Below, piece after piece: positions 29,703-40,026 of a DNA stretch of 64,000 nucleotides. Both the position numbers and the translations under genes were made by a program. The notes beneath the pieces are model-generated. The model was not told where the DNA came from, did not search any database, and saw only the letters and a list, made by a program, of their open reading frames with translations. The DNA comes from Craspedostauros australis. Taxonomy: Eukaryota; Bacillariophyta; Bacillariophyceae; Mastogloiales; Achnanthaceae. Each line of letters begins with the position of its first letter. Within the stretch, counting starts at the first letter, position 1. The stretch covers positions 2,108,001 through 2,172,000 of the forward strand of contig JAMXDE010000003.1 in assembly GCA_026770025.1 (NCBI GenBank), given 5' to 3'.

Positions 29703-32573
29703 ATGGAGAACGGCGCGAAAGAAGACGGCAGCTGGGCCTGCCAGGCATGCACGTTCGTGAACAGCAACCCAACCGGGCTGAGCTGCGAAGTGTGCTGGAG
29801 CAAGAGGCGTGGCCCCGTGCCGTCGTCGCGCCCTGCAGCCACCGTCGTGACGCTGCTGCCGCCGCCGCAGGACCTGAACAAGAGCAAGGACGGCGACTGC
29901 ACGGACAGCACCGACTCGCACACCCTGGACAGCGACAGCACGGGCTCGCAGCCATCCGCGGTGGGCTTCGGTCTTGGCGACGCCGACGCCCCGCTGTCGC
30001 CGCCCAAGCGCAAGTCCAAGCGCCGCAGCAGCCAGCGCTGTTATCAGGACACGCTGGTGGACGAGGCTCCTGGCAACACCAACGTCAGCAGCAACGTCAG
30101 CAGCAACGGCGCCAAGAGCAGCAGCGACTCGCTGCAGACGGCCACGACGCATGCGCAGGCGGCCGAGTACTCCTACTTCCACTCCATCCAACAGGAGACC
30201 TTGCGACGCAGCCACGCCGCGCACGTGGCCAAGACCAACGCGCAGAACAAGACGCTCTCGCTGTCCACCTTCGCGCAGTCCACGTCCAACATACTGCTCG
30301 ATCCCAAGACGCTGCAGTCGCTGCTGGCCAAGCAGGAGTACTACGACAAGGTCGCTGTCGGAGATCAGGATGCGCCCTTCTCCAACAACCCTGGCAACGG
30401 CCATGACAACGACGACCAGGACGACCTGCTGCACCAAGAGATCGCCCGCAAGCTCGAGGAGGACGACCACTTCGATGAGGAGGCCATCACGAAGGCCTTC
30501 TACGCAGCCAAGAAGGACCGCATGCGCAAGAACGCCGCCGCTTCAAGCTCCTCCTGCACCTCCGTGCCCTACAGCTTCCGCATCGCCTTCCTCATCGCTC
30601 TGGCCCTGCTGGCCTGGTTTTCTGCCAAGCCGGCGCAGTCCAACATCGCGGTCATCACGTACCATCATGACAACGGCCACAACGTCAGCCGCGACGCCCT
30701 TCTCATGGAGGATCTCGAGGACACCCACATTGGCCTGTACGGATTCTCCACTCACGAGACGCAGTCGGAGCTCTCGCCGTCCAAGAAGAGCTTCCTCTAC
30801 TACACGATGCAGCAGGAGTCCTTCTTCGTCACCTTCATCCTGCAGCTGGCCAGGCTGTGGTTCAGCCACATCGCCAGATCGGCCGCGGCCTTCATCGTCC
30901 TGCCCATGATCTTCGTCTGTGCCGTCATCGCGGTGTCCTCCAGCAAGCACCAGCACCAGTCGCCATCATCGCGACGCCGTCCGCAAACCAACGCCAAGCG
31001 CGTCCTCACCGTCTTGACGGCCTTGCTCGCGCTGGGACCGTGGCTGTGTCTCACGGCGGTCTTCCGATCTCCGCTGTGCAACTCTCATCATCCCATCCAG
31101 CTCAACTACCAATCCATCATCACCAACGTCGAAATGAACTTGGGCTACGATGAAGATGACGATGACTCCATCGACCGCACCATGCACGTCTTTTACGCCA
31201 CCACCGCCAACTACGTTGACGAAGCACAGCCAGCCTTCACCGCATCGTGCCATGCCACAAGCGGGGCCCATTGGATCATCGCCTGCTCGTTGCTTTGGTT
31301 CATGGTATTCCTGGGCGTCCGCTTCTGGCTCTTCACGCCCACCGCCACCACCGCAGCAGCAGCAGAACGCGACGACAATGACGCGCAGGGCGAAAACGCG
31401 CATCTGTACGCCGCGCACGGCCTCGAGCCGTTGTGGCAGCGTCCCAAGTTCTTGCTCAATGGCATGACCGTGGCCAGCATCATCACGTTCCTCCTCTGCA
31501 TGCCAACCTACTGGATCCGCAAGGGATACCTCGTCAACACGGGCACCGTCGACGAGCGCACCATCACGCAGATCTTTGGCTGGAACCGCATGAATCCGGT
31601 GCGCCAGAACATTGTCTACTCCGAAGAGCAGCGTCAGATCATTCAGCACGAGGTGTTTGGTCCGCACGTGCGCACCTGGGCGTGGCTGCCGGCCGCCCTC
31701 ATCGCCGTCTGCGTGCTGTACCTCCTCAAGGCGCAGTACGTCATGTGGTACCAGCATTACAAGGAACAGTTGGCGCAGCAACAGCGCGAGCGGCAGCAGA
31801 CCAACAAGCTGCTCTCGGTCTGGTTCTACCCCGTCGCCAGAAACATCGACTTTGGCGACGATGAGAACGACGACAGCAGCAACGACGTCACGTCGCCCTT
31901 CCTCCACACCGTATCCTCCAGATGGCTGCGCCTCATCTCGGTGCTGTCCTTCGTGGCGGGACTCTGGATCGCATCCACGGCCGTCGTCATCCACATGCGT
32001 GCCACATCGTCCGGTCTCTGCTCGCGCACCGACTTCCCCGAGTTCCAGTTCGTCGAAGCGCTCGACTTTGACGACAACGCGACGCAAGTCGCCTACGGTC
32101 TCACGAACCAAACGGACCTGCTCTTCTTCGCGTTCGATTCCGAAGACGCCGTGCCATCCTCCTTCTGGCGCGGTACCGACATCGTCGGTCATCCCACCGC
32201 GCACGCCGTCTCGTGTCATTTGACGCAGTACGCCATCTTTTGGATTGTCGGCGCCGTGCTGGCCATGATGATGGGCATGCTGGGTTGCTACGTCGATCAC
32301 GAGATCCGGCAGGCCCATGATACGTTCGCGGCGTTGTATCCCGGTGTGATGAAGACGTCTGCATCGCGTTGCGGCAACTGCTTCCAAACGTGCGGCGACG
32401 TCGTCTCCACGATCTGTCTGCCCACCGTGCCATTCGTCGATCACGACGTGAGTGCGCAGCAGCAGGAGGAGATGGCCGGCTTGAACTCATGTCCTCCTGG
32501 AGGATTTCATCGCAAGGCATCGAAGCGCAACTCTGCTGAAATCAACCGGGAGCCGATCAACATTGTCATTTAA
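29703..32573 (+). CDS. Polytopic membrane protein with N-terminal RanBP2-type zinc finger
   Basis: Single-exon ORF of 956 residues from ATG 29703. A RanBP2-type zinc finger sits at the very start: W11, C13, C16, C28, C31 with the usual asparagine-rich middle. In other proteins this finger binds ubiquitin, Ran or single-stranded RNA. Residues 40-280 are polar, with a Ser-rich segment and an acidic helix (ARKLEEDDHFDEEAITKAFY). From about residue 285 there are eight or so TM helices, among them FRIAFLIALALLAWFSA, AAAFIVLPMIFVCAVIAV, WIIACSLLWFMVFLGVRFWL, WAWLPAALIAVCVLYLL and YAIFWIVGAVLAMMMGMLGC. Large loops between helices carry acidic runs. A finger in front of a polytopic domain suggests a membrane protein with a cytosolic protein- or RNA-binding head; function unknown. 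Confidence 0.8.
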   Translation: MENGAKEDGSWACQACTFVNSNPTGLSCEVCWSKRRGPVPSSRPAATVVTLLPPPQDLNKSKDGDCTDSTDSHTLDSDSTGSQPSAVGFGLGDADAPLSPPKRKSKRRSSQRCYQDTLVDEAPGNTNVSSNVSSNGAKSSSDSLQTATTHAQAAEYSYFHSIQQETLRRSHAAHVAKTNAQNKTLSLSTFAQSTSNILLDPKTLQSLLAKQEYYDKVAVGDQDAPFSNNPGNGHDNDDQDDLLHQEIARKLEEDDHFDEEAITKAFYAAKKDRMRKNAAASSSSCTSVPYSFRIAFLIALALLAWFSAKPAQSNIAVITYHHDNGHNVSRDALLMEDLEDTHIGLYGFSTHETQSELSPSKKSFLYYTMQQESFFVTFILQLARLWFSHIARSAAAFIVLPMIFVCAVIAVSSSKHQHQSPSSRRRPQTNAKRVLTVLTALLALGPWLCLTAVFRSPLCNSHHPIQLNYQSIITNVEMNLGYDEDDDDSIDRTMHVFYATTANYVDEAQPAFTASCHATSGAHWIIACSLLWFMVFLGVRFWLFTPTATTAAAAERDDNDAQGENAHLYAAHGLEPLWQRPKFLLNGMTVASIITFLLCMPTYWIRKGYLVNTGTVDERTITQIFGWNRMNPVRQNIVYSEEQRQIIQHEVFGPHVRTWAWLPAALIAVCVLYLLKAQYVMWYQHYKEQLAQQQRERQQTNKLLSVWFYPVARNIDFGDDENDDSSNDVTSPFLHTVSSRWLRLISVLSFVAGLWIASTAVVIHMRATSSGLCSRTDFPEFQFVEALDFDDNATQVAYGLTNQTDLLFFAFDSEDAVPSSFWRGTDIVGHPTAHAVSCHLTQYAIFWIVGAVLAMMMGMLGCYVDHEIRQAHDTFAALYPGVMKTSASRCGNCFQTCGDVVSTICLPTVPFVDHDVSAQQQEEMAGLNSCPPGGFHRKASKRNSAEINREPINIVI

Positions 32574-34057
32574 AGAGAGACGGTGGTGGCCAAGATGACA
32601 GCATCCTGCTTGGAATATAGTATTATACACGCCAGCAGTTCGATGCCGCAGCACATATATGTAACCTGTAGAATGGATATACACAAACACACAACACATA
32701 TGCACATGCACCTGGTCGACGCAGTTGTGGAGGATAGCACAGTGCTCAACTCTCTTGGTATGTCTGGCAGTGCTCTGGTCTATCGTCGTGAAGCGCATCG
32801 GTACCACACAAAAAGTGGACACCAAGAAAAGGGCGATTGAATCGTGTGAGATAATTAGTCACGAGGTTGCCATTCTTGGTGGGACTGTTGATCGACAGAC
32901 GGTGTCAGTAGTGTTGATACGTGGGGCGGATTTAGTACAGCCGAGAGCCGCATATTTTGTTGTGGATGACATGCAGTTGTTTTGGATGGTGGAGGAATCC
33001 CAACGCGGTTGTGCGGATCTGAAAGTGCATCTCGTGCAAGCCCTCTGCTCAACTCTTTTCGCAGCACTCTTGATCGGCGCATCCACCAGCACTGCAACAC
33101 TCTCCGAATAGACCCGTCCATCCAACCGTCGTCGACATCTTGTGTGATTCCAATCCAGTTGCTGTTGTTGCTGTTGTTGCGAGAGTAGCAGAATAGCGGA
33201 GCAATCGAAGCGAAGATACCCTTGCGGAGCCCTTGAGACAGACAGATTCCTGGGACATCAACTACGAGTGCAACAGTGTAACGGTGCAACAGCGTAACAG
33301 TGCAGAGTAGGACAAGTGCAGCAACATACTCGCTGAGCACATCAGATAGCAGCAGCAGGCAGAACGAAGATGGTATGTGAATGATGCAATGAAGTGGTGA
33401 AAGGATGAATACGAGAGACAGCAAGCGATGGCAACAGCATCCGACAGAAGCTTCCGCAGGATTGAGCCAAACACACAGCAAATGAGAAGCCCCACCAAGA
33501 AAAGCCAACAACGAGATGAGGTGCGAGCATGCGCCCGCCGCGCCAAGACGCAAACGACCACATCCATTCCAATGGTGCTTGGTTCTAGAGCGCATGGTGT
33601 CGCGCCCGTCAGCGATGCGTCGATAGTTGCACCGGTTCGCGCCAAGCAAGATCGACTCTCTGCGTAGTTCAGTTGCGCGCTGTCTCATGATTCCATCCGT
33701 GCACGATCCCAACTGCAACTGGCTTCGTGCCGCATTCCAATCCAATGAGTGGATATGGGATCAGCACTGCGTTGAGTCGGATCACGGCATCTCGTTCGAT
33801 GCGCGCAACGGCGTGGCGAACATGGCGAACCCAAAGCTTGGCTCATTGGCGCGGCAAACAGATCAGCTTCTGCGGTTCCAGATTGTGCTTGTTGCTGTTG
33901 CTATTGTTGTCATGTCCATGCACATGCAAACGTTTAAACCATCGAGAGCTATTCGAACATCAGAAAACTGCCAAACACAAGCTGATCTCACCAAAATTTA
34001 CAAATTCAATTTCAAATCGACCATTCTTTCTCATTTGCGCTGCTTTCTCATTCCGCA
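32574..34057. other. Intergenic, no gene seen
   Basis: The one long minus-strand ORF (32855-33745) is rejected: its composition is rich in Cys, Leu and Ser in a non-domain pattern and it contains imperfect AC/CA-type repeats such as CGGTGCAACAGCGTAACAGTG at 33274. No other coding signal was seen. Confidence 0.5.
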
Positions 34058-35347
34058 ATGCCTGCCACATCCTCATACTCCCTTGGATTGGTACATTCGC
34101 AGTCGGCCAATTTCTTTGCCGCCTTGGGCGATTCCGATGAGGAGGGTGGAAAGGCATCCGCCTCCAAGACCAAGAAGACCACCACCACCACCACCAAGCC
34201 ATCCACTGTCGTGGAGCCATCAAAACCAGACAGAAGGTAAGCCACTCTGCTTGTCGCCAAATGGAGCAACCTGTGCGCACGTTGCCTTGGCGTGCCTCTT
34301 GCATGTATGGTGCTGTTGCTGCCCCGGCGATTCTGTGAATCTGCGCGACAGGAATCATGTCATCGACACGCGTGAGTGCAGTCATGTCGGCATTCGTTCG
34401 CATAGCGCCTATCATGCACGGTGTGAGCATACGCACAGCGATGATCGCGACATATTCTCTACTATTTTTGCCATGCCATGATTGAATCATGGTCTTCTTT
34501 GCGCGAGTTCGAAACGCCCCTTCAATCCATCATTCCTCACAAAATTCCCATCACCATCTCAACTCCAACACGCAACCATCGCAACCTCCACAACAGCCGA
34601 AGACCTGACAAGCACGATCGCAACACCAAGCACGGCCGCGGTGGCCGTGCTCCAGCCCGACGTGAAGGAAAGCGCCAGTACGACAGACGAAGCGGAACCG
34701 GACGTGGCCGCGAGATCAAGAAGGGTGGTGGCGGTGCCCGCAACTGGGGCAACGACAAGAACGAGGCCAAGAAGCACGAGGGCAAAATCGAGAACGAAGA
34801 CAAGCCCGTCGCCGAGGAGCAGAAGATTGATGCCACCGAAAACGACGAGGCCAACGACGTCGCCGAGCCAGAACCAGAGCCGGAGCCGGAGGACAACACG
34901 ATGACGCTTGCGGAGTACATGGCCCAAAAGAAGGCAGCCGCCAAAGACGAGGACAAGGAGGACCGTGAGGTCGACAACGCCTTCGTCGGCAAGGCCGCCG
35001 TCAAATTCGAGGAGACCAACTACTTCGGATCCGGAAGCGGCAAGTCCAAGAAATCCAAGAAGAAGAACGCCGAGAAGCAGAACACCGGCCTCAGCCTCAA
35101 CTTCCGAGTTTCGCGAGGAGACCGCGACGACCGTGATGACAGAGGAGGTCGTGGCGGTCGCGGAAGAGGCGGCGGCCGTGGTGGACGTGGAGGCCGAGGA
35201 GGTCGTGGGCGTGGAGACCGCAGCGGAGGTCGTGGGCGTGGAGACCGCAGTGAAGGTCGCGGTGGTGGACGTGGGGGCGGACGTGGTGGAGGTCGCGGGG
35301 GCCAAAGCCTCAACGTGCAGGACACCAACGCCTTCCCATCTCTGTAA
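34058..35347 (+). CDS. HABP4/SERBP1 (Stm1-like) RNA-binding protein, two exons
   Basis: Exons 34058-34236 and 34597-35347 (phase 2, GTAAGC donor, CTCCACAACAG acceptor) give 309 residues. The N-terminus MPATSSYSLGLVHSQSANFF and the following NFFAALGDSDEE resemble the conserved start of Stm1/SERBP1 proteins. The joined exons form the HABP4_PAI-RBP1 domain: RPDKHDRNTKHGRGG, then RQYDRRSGTGRGREIKKGG and GARNWGNDKNEAKKHE. An acidic linker leads to MTLAEYMAQKK, a motif shared with the family, and the tail is a long RGG box (about 230-300) followed by DTNAFPSL. Family members bind ribosomes and RNA and help preserve idle 80S ribosomes; cytosolic location is expected. The minus-strand ORF opposite the RGG box is a shadow. 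Confidence 0.9.
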
Positions 35348-36120
35348 TGCCTGAGGATGCCCAATCTGCTCCACTCCAGGAGCAGTGCAACTCCAACGTG
35401 GCAGCACCCCGTGCCAATCCGTGTTTGCCAATGTGCGGTACTATACAGTAGAGTATAGTGCTGTCCTCGTACTCTGTGCAGTAGCGCATGTTCTCACATG
35501 CACCATACTCGTACGGATATGACGAACGCGCGAACGCGGCATGCTCCCACAGGATCTTGGAGGGAAAAGCGGCAGCACAGGCAACCAACGCCAAGAAAAG
35601 CTTGTGGAAAGAGCGAAAAGGAAAGCATGGGAGGCAAGTTGCCGACCATCTCCCTCCATTGGCTCCTCCGAACTGGCTACCAAACGAATATACTCTAGTA
35701 TTCATCACTACTCTGCATCCATCGATGTCATTTCGAACTCGAACCAAGAATAACAATCAGCTACAATAGTGCAATCCCTCTCAACGATACAACACCAGTG
35801 GCGCCCTACATCCGAGTGCAATGCGCAACTGCTCTCGAGAGTGGCGCAACGAAAGCAACAAGCAGTGCGCGCTTGTTGCAGAGTTGTGGATCGAAGTTGA
35901 AACTCCTATTCCTCTCTCCAATGTATAGTATGTCATACTACATTCCTGTACCACGAGTACTATGTCGAGTATTATTTGATCCATTGCTGTACTCTCCAAA
36001 ATCGCATTGTTTTATGTATTATAATACGCATTCGACGCTACGTTGGCGTCACGCTAATCGGCTCGCCCGCCCGATCCCTCATACGTACGGATAGGACCCA
36101 GGTCAGGTCTGTTCACGCTG
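35348..36120. other. Intergenic, no gene seen
   Basis: Spacer between the SERBP1-like gene and the minus-strand His-rich gene. It has one ACTCGTAC octamer (35507-35514) and a CGAGTACT motif near 35955. No coding region is supported. Confidence 0.5.
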
Positions 36121-36651
36121 TTATGGCACAGCAGCTGCACGTTTCTTGGCCTTTTGGTTCATTGCTTCGATGGTTTCGAAGTTGGTGGATTCCTGGTTGT
36201 CGTCTATGGCATCCGCGTCGATCTTGTCGACGTCTCCCTCAACAGCAATGTCGATTGCTTCTGCCTCAATCTGTGTGGCGCCCGAGTGGTCTGATGAGTC
36301 ACGCTCGTCGTCAGCTTCCTGGTGATGGTGGTGCGGGCCATGTTTATGCTCATGGTGTTCCTTGTGATTCTTGGTTCGCTTCTTGTGCTGACGGGCGCCC
36401 TCGCCCTTTGTTCGTTTCTTCAATTGCTCCCATGGATTCGTCTCGTCGCTTGCCTCAACATCAAGCTCGGGCGTTGATGCCGCCGCAACGTAGTTATCGG
36501 TGAACCGCGTCTGTTCGTGCCGCATCTCATGATTACTGTGATCTCCATGTTCAACAGTGCCTGCCTCGTGCTGTTCTCTCATCTCACCGCCAACAATGGT
36601 GGCAAGCGAGATCACGAGGAGCATTCTCAAGGCTGATGAAAGTGACTTCAT
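36121..36651 (-). CDS. Secreted His- and Glu-rich protein
   Basis: Single-exon ORF of 176 residues from ATG 36651. A signal peptide (KSLSSALRMLLVISLATIVGG) is followed by a charged, disordered protein. Its first part has repeated His/Glu (HEAGTVEHGDHSNHEMRHEQ), its middle a basic stretch and a His run (HKEHHEHKHGPHHHHQ, about residues 96-111), and its C-terminus is acidic (IEAEAIDIAVEGDVDKIDAD). His clusters of this kind suggest metal binding in the secretory pathway, cell wall or silica-forming compartment; this is inference. No family recognised. Confidence 0.6.
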   Translation of the reverse strand: MKSLSSALRMLLVISLATIVGGEMREQHEAGTVEHGDHSNHEMRHEQTRFTDNYVAAASTPELDVEASDETNPWEQLKKRTKGEGARQHKKRTKNHKEHHEHKHGPHHHHQEADDERDSSDHSGATQIEAEAIDIAVEGDVDKIDADAIDDNQESTNFETIEAMNQKAKKRAAAVP

Positions 36652-37136
36652 TGTTTCGTCTTGATGGTTGGATTGCTGAAGCCTTCAAGATGCTCGCTTA
36701 CTTACTTTATGAGATGGGAGCCTCTCCTATGACCCACATCACCTCAGCTTAGCGCCGCGGCCAAGCACCGCGGAAAGTTGAGTCTAACGGCACCGTAGAT
36801 ACCGATGCACCCGCTGCATGTCGCATGTTCCATACCTGCAAATACACCTGGGTAGGTCCAAATGCGTGCTCCTCTCCATCCTTGGCCGGTTCGTCCATTC
36901 AGGCTGCTATGCTCATCTTGTGGAGGCGTCGTGTTCGGGTTGTGCACAATTGCTTCGCGATGGAGGGTCTTTCGGTCGTGTGGGGGAACGGATTTGTGAG
37001 CGCGACACCTTCATTTCGCTTGGTATCCCAGACGTGTTTGGCACTTGGTTTTGCGCGGTCTGGCGCTTGTCCGTCTGGACTGTCGTATCTGCACAAACCG
37101 GACACCCTAATTCTATCAAAACAATATGAGTTGAGT
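36652..37136. other. Spacer between two minus-strand genes, no gene seen
   Basis: Holds the promoter of the His-rich gene (left) and the 3' end of the aldolase gene (right). The ORFs in this spacer are short frame shadows. Confidence 0.5.
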
Positions 37137-38564
37137 TTAGTAGACGTAGTTCTTGACATACAAGGACTCCTCGATGGATGGCTGGGAGCCGGACTCGTAT
37201 GATCCCTGCGAGGCCTGCGAGTTAGCTTTTGCGCGGGCGAGGAGCTGCTTCTGGGCTGCCTCCTTGTTCTCTGGCTTTCCGGCCCAGATCTTGAGGCAGG
37301 ACGATTGGAGGGCGCGGCTGAAGGAGAAGGTCAATCGCCATGGTCCCTTGCGGTCGATGGAATTGATGGCATTGAGGAAGATGGAGGAATCTTCCTCGGA
37401 GATTCCCCCGCTGAGGAAGGTGACGCCTGGCATGGCGGCTGGGATGGATCGCTCGAAGGTGCGGACGGTGAGCTCGGCCACCTTTTCAGGAGACGCCTTG
37501 TTCTCGCAGTCGACGCCATTCACGGTCATTGATGGCTTCAGAAGGGTTCCCTCGAGAAGTACTCCGCACTCCTGGAGCTTCTTGTAAACTGTGACGATGA
37601 CGCGCTCCTGGATTTTGGCGGTGGTCTCAATGTCGTGGTTGCCATCGATGAGGATCTCTGGTTCAACGATCGGGACGAGTCCTGCCTCCTGGCAGATGCG
37701 CGCGTAGCGGCTGAGTCCGTGCGCAGCCTCATCGATGGCGTAGTCAGTTGGGAACCCCTTCTCGGTGTCAATGCGAAGGGCCGTGCGCCACTTGGCGAAT
37801 CGGGCACCTTGCTCGTAGTGCTTGCAGCACTTGTCGTAGAGGTTGTCGAGTCCGGAGCACCATGTCTCGCCGTCTCCAGTTCCGCAGAGTGGCTTGAGCC
37901 CGGTGTCGACCTTGATTCCTGGGATGATTCCGTTCTTCTTGAGCACGTCGACGAATGGAGTGCCATCGGCAGAGTCTTGGTACAGAGTTTCCTCGAAGAG
38001 GATGGCTCCGGAGATGTACTCGCTGAGTCCCTCGGTGGTGAAAAGGAGCTCTCTCCACTGTTGATTTGGGTTGCGTTACGTCACGTTGGGCGGCATTGGC
38101 GAGGCAATTTGATTGATGTTAGGTTCAGTCCAATGAAAGTGACGACGTCCGGGTGCCCAACAATCAATGTTTCTGTGAGTGACAATCGTCACTGTCGACC
38201 TGGGTGTATTCACAATCGGGAGCGCCAATCGGTACGGATCAAGGCCACCGGCATCATTCTCACATCAACAAATATTCTGCTGTACACAACATCATGCTTG
38301 GACATGGCGTACCTCACGACGGTTGTCCTCGATGTTCTTCATTCCGATGGACTCGAGACGGCTGCCGACGGTGCCGGTGGACTCATCGCAAGCCAGCAGA
38401 CCCTTGCCCGGAGAAATCATGGCGTTGGCGGTCTCAACAAGCTCCGCAGAATACTTCTCGAGGGACATATTGAGCTGCATGTTGGCATGAGAGCGCTGCG
38501 TGGGCGCAACGAAGGCACTTGCGCTGCAGGCGAGGATGACGAAGACGGAGGCGGAGACTTTCAT
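37137..38564 (-). CDS. Plastid class I fructose-bisphosphate aldolase, two exons
   Basis: Exons 38564-38313 and 38057-37137 (phase 0; GTACGC donor, ATCAACAG acceptor; 255 nt intron) give 390 residues. The enzyme interconverts fructose 1,6-bisphosphate with dihydroxyacetone phosphate and glyceraldehyde 3-phosphate in the Calvin cycle and glycolysis. The N-terminus is a classic diatom plastid presequence, SASA|FVAPTQR. The class I family pattern is complete: ISPGKGLLACDESTGTVGSR, NRREWRELLFTT, IVEPEILIDG, and the Schiff-base lysine in EGTLLKPSMT. The tail ends in YVKNYVY, close to the usual C-terminal Tyr. The intron separates NRRE from WREL within a conserved motif, which confirms the splice. 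Stroma location is expected. Confidence 0.92.
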
Positions 38565-39490
38565 GGTGTTGGATGTGCGGTTGCGGTAGCGAGTGAAGTG
38601 GGCTTGGAGATTTTATGAGCGAACGGTGTGCTCGACGATGATGCAGGAGTCATTGGTGTTGGTTGCTGAGCAAAGTGGATACCGACGATCTCCCACTGGA
38701 TGCATTCTGCCAGTTTACGTACGCACGCATGTGTACATGTGCGTATCTTCTGTTCTGATTGTTCTGATTGTTCTGGCTGTTCTGGATCCTGACGAGCTTC
38801 GGCGGGCGATGTGGCAAGTTCGAAGAAGCGCCCTGTGTTTTCATCCACCCATTCGTCCATCCATGCTCTCACTCGTTCGCGAGCCAGCCTCCCTTGCTGC
38901 ACCGATTGCCCCGATCCCATGATCAGTCCGATGTAGAGTAGGCACAGTACAGCGAGAGCTGCGCAGCACTCAACGATGATGTCAGTCAAAGATCTATCGC
39001 AGCATGACACGCAAGGACATCTGGTTCAACATGGGTGTGGCAGTACAGGTGATGGTGTTCGTTTCCATTCCTCACAACCAAAGCGCATCGCAGCTTGCGT
39101 GTCAAGGTCGCCTGCAGTGGTAGAATGTGCAGTGGAGACAGCCACAAAAAGGAAAGACTCTGCAGCAGTAGAGTGGAGTCGGGTTGAGAAGTGTGAGGCG
39201 CAGCCATCACTATCGGCATGATTGTGCCAGGCGCATGGCGTAAGCCAGTCTGCGCACGCTCACGACACCAAGAACCTGTTTGCCATCGTCGTGACACGCA
39301 CCCATCATTTTAAGCCCAGCGTGATGGGCGCGAGTTCGGCGGGCGGGTGCACCATCCAAACGCGTGTCGGACGACACACAAGATACCAATTTCTGTGAAA
39401 GGAGCCAATCACATGTCTCGGAACAGGCGGATCCAGAAATTCTTTAGTTTTCACATGCTGCACCTTCGCCGACAATGTCAATACATGTCC
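38565..39490. other. Spacer between aldolase gene and transposon
   Basis: Aldolase upstream region on the left. A TTCTGATTG/TTCTGGCTG repeat lies at 38752-38784. No coding region is supported. Confidence 0.5.
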
Positions 39491-40026
39491 ATATCCATAA
39501 AGAGAGATTCTGTCTGGGGAGACCAAAAATGGCCATTTTGGGCTCAGGAGACAAAGTTACCCGGAGGTTCGCCAAAATCCGGTCTGAGGAGACAATTTTC
39601 AGTTCCACGTGATAAATCTCCACGATAGGATTTTGCGGTCGAATACTTCGACTAAAAGAAACTCTGCCAGCTCTTCGTTCTGACATCTTCTCCTCCAAGA
39701 TTTTCTTCATCGTCATTGTTTCTTCGCTTTCCTCCAGATGGCAACAACCCTCCCTCTCCAACCTCCTTGCCTGCTGTGGTTCATTTCATCCCATCATCAA
39801 CCTTGCACCTCCTTGCTTATCATTCGCAGCATCCCCCATACTGCCTTCTTCTTCCAGCTTGCCTTCTTCGATACGTCACCTTCATCATGGCATCTTCTCT
39901 TCCACCTGATGCTCCCAATGCCAATGACGACTTGCCCACAGCTTCCACTCCAGTTGCAAAACCGGCCATGGCAATGTCTCTCCATCCCAGCAGCTTCATC
40001 CCTTTGGACATGTTTTGGATGATGGA

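Noticed and set aside
30966..32444. 492-codon minus-strand ORF
   Set aside because: It lies fully opposite the RanBP2-finger gene, whose codon use leaves the antisense frame open; the composition is that of a frame shadow.
32855..33745. 296-codon minus-strand ORF
   Set aside because: Composition lacks ordered domain patterns, it crosses imperfect short tandem repeats, and no signal or family motif is visible.
34559..35431. 290-codon minus-strand ORF rich in Ser, Thr and Val
   Set aside because: Opposite the RGG box and exon 2 of the SERBP1-like gene; a shadow of GGN-rich codons.
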